64,000 bases of DNA, taken from positions 2,874,501 through 2,938,500 of the forward strand of contig NZ_CP080623.1 of assembly GCF_019599045.1 (NCBI RefSeq). Reading direction: 5' to 3'. The translations under genes and the position numbers were made by a program. This DNA comes from Roseovarius sp. SCSIO 43702 (GTDB lineage: Bacteria; Pseudomonadota; Alphaproteobacteria; Rhodobacterales; Rhodobacteraceae). This document shows, piece by piece, positions 17,371 through 25,154 of the stretch. Under the pieces are notes generated by a model. That model made no database searches. It saw only the letters and a program-made list of their open reading frames with translations, and was not told the origin of the DNA. Each line of letters opens with the position of its first letter. Position 1 is the first letter of the stretch.

Positions 17371-18492
17371 ATGAACTCACCCCTGCCCCACGATCTGATC
17401 CGCAAGGAGGTTCGTGACCTGTCCGAATACAATGCCGGCCTCGCGTTGGACCGTTTCCGCGACGCCTATGGCATCGATTGCGTCGCCAAGCTCGACAGCA
17501 ATGAAAGCCCCCTCGGCCCCTCGCCCCGCGCGATCGAGGCCATGCGCGAAGCGGCACAGGGCGTCGCCCGCTATCCCGATGCGGCCAGTGGCGCCCTGCG
17601 CGCCGCCATCGCGCGCAGCACCGGCGCCGAGGCGGATCGCATCATCATCGGCAACGGGTCGGAAGATCTGATCGGCGTGCTTTTCCGGGCCATCATCCGC
17701 GCGGGCGATCATGTGGTGACGATCTGCCCCAGCTTCGGCTTGCACGAATTCGGCGCGCAGGCCTTTGGCGCGCGCGTGACGAAACTGCCATTCGAGGCGG
17801 ACTGGTCCTTTCCGGTCGAAGCGATGAAGGCCGAGTTGCGCGGCGCGCCGCGCGTCCTGATCTTCTCCTCGCCCAGCAACCCCGCCGGTCCCGCGATACG
17901 CGAAGAGGCGTTTCGCGCCATCGTGACGGCCGCCGACCCCGCGACGCTGATCTGTTTCGACGAGGCCTATGTAGAGTTCATCGAAGCGCGACACCGTTTC
18001 GACGCTCTGGGTCTCCTGCAAGCGTCGGGCAAGCCTTACATCGTGTTGCGCACGTTCTCGAAGGCTTACGGCCTCGCCGGTGCACGGGTGGGATATGGCA
18101 TCGCCAGCTCTGCCGAGATGATCAAGGCGCTGATGAGGATGCGCAATCCCTTCGGCGTCAACGCGATGGCCGCCGCGGGGGCGATCGAAGCGATGGCAGA
18201 CACGGCCCATCTGGAACGCGTGCTCGAGGATGCGACAACCGAGCGCCAAAGGGTTGCCAGCGCCCTCACCGGGAAGGGCTATGCCTGCGCGCCCAGCCAG
18301 ACGAATTTCGTCTTCTTCGACACGGGGCGTCCCGCCTCGGAATTCACCGAAGAGCTTCGGCGCAAGGGTATTCTCATCAAGGGTTGGCAAGAGCCGCCCT
18401 TTACCACCTGGGCGCGCGTCACCATGGGCACGGAGGCCGAGAATGATGCCTTCCTCGCCGCCCTGCCCGATATCAGCGGCAAGGCGGCCTGA
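17371..18492 (+). CDS. HisC-like PLP aminotransferase
   Basis: The 373-residue protein is a class I/II aminotransferase with histidinol-phosphate aminotransferase features: KLDSNESPLGPSP (40-52), D198 in CFDEAYVEF and the PLP lysine K231 in LRTFSKAYGLAGARVGYG. It is not in a histidine biosynthesis operon, and many such isolated homologs act on aromatic amino acids or free histidine analogues. It lies 17 bp after the hydroxyacid dehydrogenase gene, in the same direction. An AAGGA site precedes the chosen ATG. Its 3' end overlaps the convergent LysR gene by 20 bp. Catabolic transamination of the deacylated product is my inference. Confidence 0.85.
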   Translation: MNSPLPHDLIRKEVRDLSEYNAGLALDRFRDAYGIDCVAKLDSNESPLGPSPRAIEAMREAAQGVARYPDAASGALRAAIARSTGAEADRIIIGNGSEDLIGVLFRAIIRAGDHVVTICPSFGLHEFGAQAFGARVTKLPFEADWSFPVEAMKAELRGAPRVLIFSSPSNPAGPAIREEAFRAIVTAADPATLICFDEAYVEFIEARHRFDALGLLQASGKPYIVLRTFSKAYGLAGARVGYGIASSAEMIKALMRMRNPFGVNAMAAAGAIEAMADTAHLERVLEDATTERQRVASALTGKGYACAPSQTNFVFFDTGRPASEFTEELRRKGILIKGWQEPPFTTWARVTMGTEAENDAFLAALPDISGKAA

Positions 18493-19399
18493 CCGCCTCG
18501 GCGTTCTGATCGGCAAAGGCCTCGACCGCGTATCTGCAGAACGCATCGGTCAGAGCGTCCGCCTGCAATCGCTTGGACCGGACCAGCGCGATACGGTGCG
18601 ACGCTAGGTTGCCCGCAAGCGCCACGCGTATGATGGCGCGGCCGTCATAGGCCGTGCCATGCGGGATATCCGTGGCCAACAACCCCACGCCCATACCGTT
18701 GGCCACCATGGATCGCAGCATCTCGACCGAGCCGGTCTCGTGGGCGACCTGGGGCGTGACGCCCTGCATCTGGGCCAGCGTCAGGAAATAGCCCCGACTA
18801 TGCGGCAGGTTCATCAGTATGAGCGGATCTTCCAGCAGCTCCGCCAAGCCCACCTCGGAGCGTCCCTCCAGCCGGTGGCCCGCGGGCACCAGCCCGTAGG
18901 GCCTCACATCGGCAAGGGGAAGGACCTCCCACGTGGACGGCAGGCCGAAATCATAGGTCAAAGCCACGTCGATCTGACCGCCCTCCAGCCAATTGGCCAG
19001 CGCCTCGATATCGCCTTCGTGCAGACGTATCTGCGCGCCGGGATGGGCCTCTTCGAACTGGCGCACCAGAGACGGCGCGTATCTGGGACCAAGCGTCGAG
19101 AACACGCCCAGATCCATCACCTCCCGCCCCTGCTCGCCGCCGAGAAGCACAAGCTCGGCCCGCGCGCGCAGCTGCCGGTACTCGCCCAGCTTCAGACGCC
19201 CGAAGGCCGTCGGCACCACGCCTTGCCCCGCCGTGCGAACAAAGAGCGCGCGGCCAAGATGCGCTTCGACCTTGGCAATGGCGAGCGAGACCGAAGGCTG
19301 CGAGACGCTCAGCAGACGCGCGGCAGCGGCCGTGCTGCCGGTATCGGCGGTGGCGATCACGTAGTCGATCTGCCTGAGAGCTATGGGTATAGGCTTCAT
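18473..19399 (-). CDS. LysR family transcriptional regulator
   Basis: The 308-residue protein has the LysR helix-turn-helix (RQIDYVIATADTGSTAAAARLLSVSQPSVSLAI) and an effector-binding domain of the CbbR/CynR-like layout. It is divergent from the CoA-transferase/acyl-CoA dehydrogenase genes, which it probably activates. I take the ATG at 19399; an in-frame GTG at 19417 is an alternative adding six residues, and neither has a convincing ribosome-binding site. Its last 20 bp overlap the end of the aminotransferase gene on the other strand. Confidence 0.85.
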   Translation of the reverse strand: MKPIPIALRQIDYVIATADTGSTAAAARLLSVSQPSVSLAIAKVEAHLGRALFVRTAGQGVVPTAFGRLKLGEYRQLRARAELVLLGGEQGREVMDLGVFSTLGPRYAPSLVRQFEEAHPGAQIRLHEGDIEALANWLEGGQIDVALTYDFGLPSTWEVLPLADVRPYGLVPAGHRLEGRSEVGLAELLEDPLILMNLPHSRGYFLTLAQMQGVTPQVAHETGSVEMLRSMVANGMGVGLLATDIPHGTAYDGRAIIRVALAGNLASHRIALVRSKRLQADALTDAFCRYAVEAFADQNAEAVRPPCR

Positions 19400-19418
19400 C
19401 AATAACCATATTTGCACA

Positions 19419-19436
19419 CTATATTTCAGACTATAG
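19419..19436. promoter_or_regulatory. Candidate LysR box before the CoA-transferase gene
   Basis: CTATA and TATAG form a perfect inverted repeat with an 8-base spacer between the divergent LysR and CoA-transferase genes. The site is AT-rich in a GC-rich surrounding and may overlap both promoters. Short arms make this only a moderate candidate. Confidence 0.35.
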
Positions 19437-19479
19437 GATGTTCCCCGTATCTTCCAGCCGAATTCATGGGAGATGCGCC

Positions 19480-20655
19480 GTGCAGCCAGATACTGATGAC
19501 ACTGCCGCCAAACCGCTTGCCAGTATACGCGTTCTCGACTTTACCCGCGTTCTGGCCGGTCCCTATTGCACCGCGATGATGGCCGATCTCGGCGCGGAGG
19601 TCATCAAGATCGAGACCGCGCAGGGCGATGATTACCGCCATATCGGCCCCTTCCGCGAGGGTGAGAGCCTGCTCTTTCAGACCGTGAACAGGGGCAAGCG
19701 CTCGATCGTGCTGGACCTCAAATCCGACGATGGCATCGCCACTGTGCGCGCCCTTCTGGCCGAATGCGACGTGCTGGTCGAGAACTTCCGCCCCGGCGTC
19801 ATGGACAAGCTGGGCCTCGGCCCCGAGGCGCTGGCCGAGGACTTTCCCGCGCTGATCTACGTATCGGTCTCGGGTTTCGGACAGACCGGCCCCAACGCGA
19901 AGAAACCCGCCTATGACATCATCATCCAGGCGATGAGCGGCCTGATGGACGCCACGGGCGAACCGGACGGCCAGCCGACCATGGTGGGCGAGGCGCTGGC
20001 CGATGTGGCGGGTGGACTCTTTGCCGCCTGGGGCACGATGGTCGCGCTTTTCGACCGCAGCCGGACCGGCAAGGGGCGCCATGTCGATGTGGGCCTTTTC
20101 GATGCGCTGACCTCGATGATGCCCACCCTGGCCTGCCGCACGCTCATGGGTGGCGAGACGCCCACGCGCACCGGCAATCGGCACCCGCTCTCGGCCCCTT
20201 TCGGCACCTACGCGGCCAGGGACGGGCATTTCGCCGTCGCGGTTCTCAATGACCGCCTCTTCGCGACATTCTGCGACGTGATCGGCGAACCGGACCTGAC
20301 CGAGGATGCGCGCTTTGCCAGCGACACGCTCCGTCGCGAGAACGAGCCGGCCCTTGCCCGGCACATCGAAGCATGGGCCGGCCGGCACGGGACCGGCGAA
20401 ATCGTCCGGTTGCTTGCGGATGCCGGCATCCCCGCCGCCGAGATCCAGTCGGTCGCTGAGGCGTGGAATTCGCAGCAGGCGCTGGATCGGGGACTGGCCT
20501 CGGACGTCGAGCATCCCCTGCTGGGGCGCCTCCGCATGCCGGAACAACCCGTCCATTTCAGCGGCGTCGCCCGCGCAAACCGCAAAGCCGCGCCCGCGTT
20601 GAACGCGGATGCGGCGGATATTCTGGCCTCGATCGCCAAAGGAGACTCCACATGA
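19480..20655 (+). CDS. CaiB/BaiF (class III) CoA-transferase
   Basis: The 391-residue protein has the class III CoA-transferase hallmarks: IRVLDFTRVLAGPYCT at the start, ADLGAEVIKIE, VENFRPGVMDKLGL, and the catalytic aspartate D175 in GEALADVAGGL. It moves CoA between carboxylic acids, activating the substrate for beta-oxidation-type chemistry. The GTG start follows GGGAG by about 9 bases; an upstream ATG at 19438 lacks a good site. Its stop overlaps the acyl-CoA dehydrogenase start by 4 bp, so the two enzymes probably act in sequence. Related transferases act on carnitine, bile acids, phenyllactate and succinate derivatives; the substrate here is unknown. Confidence 0.88.
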   Translation: MQPDTDDTAAKPLASIRVLDFTRVLAGPYCTAMMADLGAEVIKIETAQGDDYRHIGPFREGESLLFQTVNRGKRSIVLDLKSDDGIATVRALLAECDVLVENFRPGVMDKLGLGPEALAEDFPALIYVSVSGFGQTGPNAKKPAYDIIIQAMSGLMDATGEPDGQPTMVGEALADVAGGLFAAWGTMVALFDRSRTGKGRHVDVGLFDALTSMMPTLACRTLMGGETPTRTGNRHPLSAPFGTYAARDGHFAVAVLNDRLFATFCDVIGEPDLTEDARFASDTLRRENEPALARHIEAWAGRHGTGEIVRLLADAGIPAAEIQSVAEAWNSQQALDRGLASDVEHPLLGRLRMPEQPVHFSGVARANRKAAPALNADAADILASIAKGDST

Positions 20656-21788
20656 TCTATCCCATGAGCGACGACGAACGCGCCGTGATCGACCAGATCG
20701 AACGCTTCGCCGCCGAGGTGCTCGCACCCGAGGCCGCGCGGCTGGACGAGGAGTCGCTCTTTGCCACGCGGCACCTGCCCGCAATGGCCGAGATGGGCCT
20801 CATGGGCATGAACCTGCCCGAGGAATATGGCGGGATCGGCCTTTCCGGGCCGGCCCTCTATGCGGCGGTCGAGGCAATTGCGGGCGCCTGCGGGTCCACC
20901 GCCTCGATGCTGACCGCGCATTTCCTCGCGACCGATTCGATCCTTCTGGGCGGCGATGATGCGATCAAGGCGCGCTACCTGCCGGACGCGGCAACGGGCA
21001 AGACGCTGGGCGCTTTCGCCCTGACCGAGCCGCAAGCCGGCTCGAACCCCGCCGATATGTCGACCCATGCGCTCCGAGACGGCGACGGCTACCGGATCAA
21101 GGGATCGAAATGCTTCATCTCGAACGCCGGTGCAGCCGATTTCATCGTGGTTTTCGCCAAGACCGACCGGGAGGCCGGCGCGCGCGGTGTCAGTGCCTTC
21201 GTCGTCGAGCCGGCCGGCACGAAGGGCGTCGATGTCGCCTCGCATGAGCGCACGATGGGCCTCAAGGGCGGCCATGTCTTCGGCATTTCCTTCGATTGCC
21301 ATGTCCCTGCCGAGAACCTCGTCGGAGCCGAGGGCAGCGGCTTCAAGACCGCCATGAAGGTGCTGGATAACGGCCGCATCGAGGTCGCCGCACAGGCCAC
21401 CGGCATCGCCGCCGCCGCGCAGGCCGCCGCGATCTCCTACGCCAAGGAGCGCAAGGTCGGCGGCCACCCCATCGCCGACTTCCAGGGCCTGCAATGGATG
21501 CTGGCCGACAACGCGACCGAGCTGGCGGCCGCGCGCGCATTGGCCATGCAGGCCGCCGTCAAGCGTGGCTCGGGCGAGCGGTACTCGACAGAATCCGCGT
21601 TTGCCAAGCTCTATGCGTCGGAAGCGGCCTGGCGCATCGCCGACCGTGCGCTGCAGATTCACGGCGGCTACGGTTATACGCGCGATTTCCCTCTCGAGCG
21701 CTATCTGAGGGATCTGCGGATCTTTCGAATCTACGAAGGATCGTCCGAGATTCAGCGGACGATCATTGCGCGGGGATTGCTGGTCTGA
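20652..21788 (+). CDS. Acyl-CoA dehydrogenase
   Basis: This 378-residue flavoprotein has the acyl-CoA dehydrogenase signatures ALTEPQAGSNPADM and FPLERYLRDLRIFRIYEGSSEIQR, with catalytic base E362 in the short/branched-chain position. It should introduce an alpha,beta double bond into an acyl-CoA and pass electrons to electron-transfer flavoprotein. Translational overlap with the CaiB-type gene indicates that the transferase supplies its acyl-CoA. A GGAG ribosome-binding site precedes the ATG. The TRAP transporter genes follow after about 80 bp in the same direction. Confidence 0.92.
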   Translation: MIYPMSDDERAVIDQIERFAAEVLAPEAARLDEESLFATRHLPAMAEMGLMGMNLPEEYGGIGLSGPALYAAVEAIAGACGSTASMLTAHFLATDSILLGGDDAIKARYLPDAATGKTLGAFALTEPQAGSNPADMSTHALRDGDGYRIKGSKCFISNAGAADFIVVFAKTDREAGARGVSAFVVEPAGTKGVDVASHERTMGLKGGHVFGISFDCHVPAENLVGAEGSGFKTAMKVLDNGRIEVAAQATGIAAAAQAAAISYAKERKVGGHPIADFQGLQWMLADNATELAAARALAMQAAVKRGSGERYSTESAFAKLYASEAAWRIADRALQIHGGYGYTRDFPLERYLRDLRIFRIYEGSSEIQRTIIARGLLV

Positions 21789-21795
21789 CATTTAC

Positions 21796-21805
21796 ATGTC
21801 TAGAT
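21796..21805. promoter_or_regulatory. Candidate HutC-type operator before the TRAP genes
   Basis: ATGTCTAGAT lies in the 79-bp gap between the acyl-CoA dehydrogenase stop and the TRAP binding-protein start. Ten of ten bases match the reverse strand of 6384-6393 in front of the ABC operon. If it is a true operator, the HutC-type regulator would control both transporters. Confidence 0.4.
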
Positions 21806-21867
21806 TAAAGACCAAGTCGGACATGATTATGACTCGGACCGCACAGCCAACCAACAAGGAGAGACCC

Positions 21868-22953
21868 ATGCAGAGACGTAAGTTCCTTCAGGCCGGCGCA
21901 GTGGGCGCTGCCGCCACGGCACTCGCCAGCCCCGCCATCGCGCAGGACAAGCGCCAGTGGAAAATGGTCACCGCATGGCCCAAGAACCTTCCCGGGCCGG
22001 GCGTCGCGGCGCAGAACCTCGCCGACCGGATCACCGCCCTTTCGGGTGGCCGGATCGAGGTCAAGCTCTTTGCCTCGGGCGAGCTGGTGCCCGGTCCCGG
22101 CGTCTTCGATGCCGTCAGTGAAGGCACGGCCGAGCTCTATCACGCGGTTCCGGCCTATTGGGGGTCCAAGTCCAAGGGCATCCTCCTTTTCGGCTCGCAG
22201 CCGTTCGGCCTGCGCGCGGATGAACAAGTGGGCTGGCTGACGCATGGTGGCGGGCAGGAGCTCTATGACGAGATGTATGGCCGCTTCGGCATCAAGCCCT
22301 TCCTCTGCGGCAATTCCGGCCCGCAATGGGGCGGATGGTTCCGCGAGGAACTGAACTCGGCCGAGGATCTCAAGGGCATGAAGTTCCGCACCACGGGCCT
22401 CGCCTCCGAGATGATGAGCAAGCTGGGCGTCGCCGCCGAAGCCATGAGCGGCCCGGCCATGTTCCAGGCGCTTCAGACCGGCGCGCTCGACGCGGGAGAG
22501 TTCATCGGGCCCTGGACCGACTCGGCGCTCGGCTATTACCAGGTGGCCAAGAATTACTACTGGCCCGGCGTGGGCGAGCCATCCTCGGCCGAGGAATGCG
22601 GCGTCAACACGGCGGTCTATTCGGAGCTGCCGGACGATCTGCAACAGGCCGTCAAATACGCCTGCGAAAGCCTCTACAACCCGGTCTGGACGGAATACAC
22701 GACCAAACACGCCCAATCGCTCAAGTCGCTGGTCGACGAGCATGGCGTGCAGGTCCGGAAATTCCCCGACGACGTGCTGAGCGCCATGGGCGAGGCCGCC
22801 AAGGAGGTCATCGACGAGCTGCGCCAGAACGACGACGAACTGGTCAAGCGCATCACCGAAAGCTTCGTCGCCTATCGCGACAGCGTGGGAGGCTACATGA
22901 CCTACGCGGATAACGGGCAGATGAACGCCCGCGCGGACCTCTTCGGCTATTGA
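21868..22953 (+). CDS. TRAP transporter solute-binding protein (DctP/TakP-like)
   Basis: The 361-residue protein has a twin-arginine signal (MQRRKFLQAGAVGAAATALASPAIAQ) and the DctP fold. The segment GPQWGGWFREELNSAEDLKGMKFR resembles TakP/LctP-type members that bind 2-oxo or 2-hydroxy monocarboxylates, often with a metal ion. AAGGAGAG sits 6-7 bases ahead of the chosen ATG; a longer upstream reading frame is rejected because the signal peptide begins here. With the DctQ and DctM genes downstream it forms a complete sodium-driven importer. Placement next to a CoA-transferase and a hydroxyacid dehydrogenase agrees with a carboxylate substrate. Confidence 0.9.
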   Translation: MQRRKFLQAGAVGAAATALASPAIAQDKRQWKMVTAWPKNLPGPGVAAQNLADRITALSGGRIEVKLFASGELVPGPGVFDAVSEGTAELYHAVPAYWGSKSKGILLFGSQPFGLRADEQVGWLTHGGGQELYDEMYGRFGIKPFLCGNSGPQWGGWFREELNSAEDLKGMKFRTTGLASEMMSKLGVAAEAMSGPAMFQALQTGALDAGEFIGPWTDSALGYYQVAKNYYWPGVGEPSSAEECGVNTAVYSELPDDLQQAVKYACESLYNPVWTEYTTKHAQSLKSLVDEHGVQVRKFPDDVLSAMGEAAKEVIDELRQNDDELVKRITESFVAYRDSVGGYMTYADNGQMNARADLFGY

Positions 22954-23013
22954 TCCGGCTCCGGTGCGCGGAAATCTTCGCGCACCGCCCTCGCCAACAT
23001 CACAGGGGCGCAC

Positions 23014-23511
23014 ATGAACCGCATCGCCGCCGCGATCGACACCCTCAACACTCAGGTCGCGCGTGCCGTGCGCTGGCTGGCGCTCTTCATGGTGCTGATC
23101 CAGTTCGCCATCGTGGTGGGCCGCTACGTGTTCGGCGTCTATTCCATCGCCGCGCAGGAAAGCGTGCTCTATCTCCACGCGACGCTTTTCATGCTCGGCG
23201 CGGGCTACACCCTTCTCGTCGACAAGCATGTGCGCGTTGACGTCTTCTTCGCCAAGCTCAGCGCACCGGCCCAGCGCCGGATCGACATCTTCGGCCACCT
23301 GTTCCTTCTGCTGCCCTCGATGGCCGCGCTGCTCTACTGGTCCTGGCCCTCGGTCCGCAACTCCTGGAAAATCCTCGAAGGCCCGATCTCCGTCGGCGGG
23401 ATCGAGGCGGTCTTCCTGCTCAAGACGCTTATTCCGCTCTTTTGCATCCTGGTCATGCTCCAGTCGGTTTCGCTCCTGATCCGGCTTCTGAACCCGAAGG
23501 CGCAGCAATGA
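23014..23511 (+). CDS. dctQ: TRAP transporter small permease (DctQ)
   Basis: The 165-residue membrane protein has four predicted spans and the DctQ features FAIVVGRYVFGVYSI and QESVLYLHATLFMLGAGYTLL. It associates with the large permease and the binding protein. The stop overlaps the DctM start by 4 bp. The 60-bp gap after the binding-protein gene has no terminator-like structure I can see, so the three genes are probably cotranscribed. Confidence 0.92.
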   Translation: MNRIAAAIDTLNTQVARAVRWLALFMVLIQFAIVVGRYVFGVYSIAAQESVLYLHATLFMLGAGYTLLVDKHVRVDVFFAKLSAPAQRRIDIFGHLFLLLPSMAALLYWSWPSVRNSWKILEGPISVGGIEAVFLLKTLIPLFCILVMLQSVSLLIRLLNPKAQQ

Positions 23512-25058
23512 TCGAATATCTCGACCTGATCATGTTCGCGGCGCTGATGGTCGCGATCCTCTCGGGCTTTCCGGTCTCGTTCAGCATCGCGGGTGTCGGC
23601 ATCCTTTTCGCCTATCTGGGCTGGGCGCTCGGGGTCATGGACATCTCGCTGCTGGGTTCGATGGGACAGCGGGTGTTCGGTCTCATCAGCAACCAGGTGC
23701 TGATCGCCATTCCGCTGTTCGTGCTCATGGGCGCACTCCTTGAGAAAAGCCGCATCGCCGAAGAGTTGCTGGACACGATGGGGCGCCTCTTCGGTCAGCT
23801 GCGCGGGGGCCTGGGCATATCGGTCGTTCTCGTCGGCGCGCTTCTGGCGGCCTCCACCGGCATCGTCGGGGCGACGGTGGTGGCGATGGGCATGATCGCC
23901 CTCCCGACGATGCTCAAGGCCGGCTACAACCCGCGCGTCTCCAGCGGCATCGTCTGCACCGCGGGCACGCTGGGCCAGATCATCCCGCCCTCGACGCTTC
24001 TCATCATCCTCGCCGACGTCATGTCCAACGCCTTCCAGCAGGCGCAATACGAGCAGGGTATATTCTCGGTCGAGGCGCTGTCCGTGGGACAGTTCTTCGC
24101 CGCGGCGATCGCGCCGGGGCTGGTGCTGGTCTGCCTCTATCTGGTCTACATCCTCGTGCGCGGCGTCCTGCGCCCGCAAGACATGCCGCCCGCCGCTCTG
24201 GATCAGCCGAAACCGGACCGCGCCGAAGTGATCGGCGCCATCATCCCGCCCATCCTGCTGATCTTCGCCGTGCTGGGCGCCATCCTCGGCGGTATCGCCA
24301 CCCCCACGGAGGCCGCGTCGGTGGGGGCCATCGGCGCGCTACTGATGGCCGGGGTCCGCCTGGGCGTCAACCGCAAGCTGATCCTGCTGGGCACCGCCGC
24401 GCTCGTGGCGCTGGGCATATTCGCCGGTCTCTTCCCCGTCCGCCTGCAGCGCAGCGATCTCGGGGCGGCGTCCTACATCGCCGGCGGCCTATACATCGCG
24501 CTGGCGATCATCGGCGCCATCGCCATCGCGCTTGCCCTGCGCTCGGCGCTGCGCAAGAACGTGGTGCAGGAGGCGATCGGTTCGACGCTCACCATGACAT
24601 CCATGATCTTCGCCACGATCCTGGCGGCGGGAATATTCTCGCTTGTCTTCATCGGGCTTGGCGGCGAGGAACGAGTTGCACAGCTGCTGCTCAGCATGCC
24701 CGGCGGGCCGACTGGCGCGCTGATCTTCAGCATGGCCTTCATATTCGTACTGGGCTTCTTCCTCGATTTCGTGGAAATTTCGGTCATCCTCCTGCCGCTG
24801 GTCGTGCCGCCGCTGATCCTGATGGGCCATGATCCGATCTGGCTGGGCATCCTCATCGCGATCAACCTCCAGACCAGCTTCCTGACGCCGCCCTTCGGCT
24901 TTTCCCTGTTCTACCTGCGCGGCGCCGCTCCCAAGGAGGTGACGACGGGGCATATCTATGCAGGCGTCATTCCCTTCATCGGCTTGCAGGGAATCGGTGT
25001 GCTGCTGATCTGGTTCATTCCGAGCTTGGCGACCTGGTTGCCGGCCATGATTTTCTAG
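23508..25058 (+). CDS. dctM: TRAP transporter large permease (DctM)
   Basis: The 516-residue protein is the DctM transport subunit, with about 12 or more membrane spans. It is longer than the usual 425-450 residues because of an extra hydrophobic segment around residues 270-370 (LGVNRKLILLGTAALVALGIFAG and beyond). Conserved stretches include GIVGATVVAMGMIALPTML, TAGTLGQIIPPSTLLIILAD and the C-terminal LQTSFLTPPFGFSLFYLRG. It ends the rightward run of module C, 115 bp before rpsU. A weak stem (ACCGAT/ATCGGT, 25061-25082) without a T-run follows; I do not call it a terminator. Confidence 0.92.
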   Translation: MIEYLDLIMFAALMVAILSGFPVSFSIAGVGILFAYLGWALGVMDISLLGSMGQRVFGLISNQVLIAIPLFVLMGALLEKSRIAEELLDTMGRLFGQLRGGLGISVVLVGALLAASTGIVGATVVAMGMIALPTMLKAGYNPRVSSGIVCTAGTLGQIIPPSTLLIILADVMSNAFQQAQYEQGIFSVEALSVGQFFAAAIAPGLVLVCLYLVYILVRGVLRPQDMPPAALDQPKPDRAEVIGAIIPPILLIFAVLGAILGGIATPTEAASVGAIGALLMAGVRLGVNRKLILLGTAALVALGIFAGLFPVRLQRSDLGAASYIAGGLYIALAIIGAIAIALALRSALRKNVVQEAIGSTLTMTSMIFATILAAGIFSLVFIGLGGEERVAQLLLSMPGGPTGALIFSMAFIFVLGFFLDFVEISVILLPLVVPPLILMGHDPIWLGILIAINLQTSFLTPPFGFSLFYLRGAAPKEVTTGHIYAGVIPFIGLQGIGVLLIWFIPSLATWLPAMIF

Positions 25059-25154
25059 ACACCGATCGTCGCGCTTATCGGTGGCGGGGCACTGGACATA
25101 TCGCTTTCGCGTTGCTATATCGCGGTTTCCTGCAAAAACTTGCAACTCTAACTT

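Noticed and set aside
17371..18492. Histidine biosynthesis gene hisC
   Set aside because: No other his genes are near and the setting is catabolic; a HisC-like aminotransferase of other specificity is more likely.
20208..21791. Long antisense reading frame of 527 codons opposite the acyl-CoA dehydrogenase gene
   Set aside because: No recognisable domain and it lies wholly opposite two well-supported enzymes.
25054..25059. TCTAGA at the end of the DctM gene
   Set aside because: It overlaps the stop codon, lacks the extended ATGTCTAGAT match and lies at an operon end, so it is not called an operator.
25061..25082. Stem ACCGAT/ATCGGT after the TRAP operon as terminator
   Set aside because: The stem is only 6 bp with a 10-base loop and no T-run follows.
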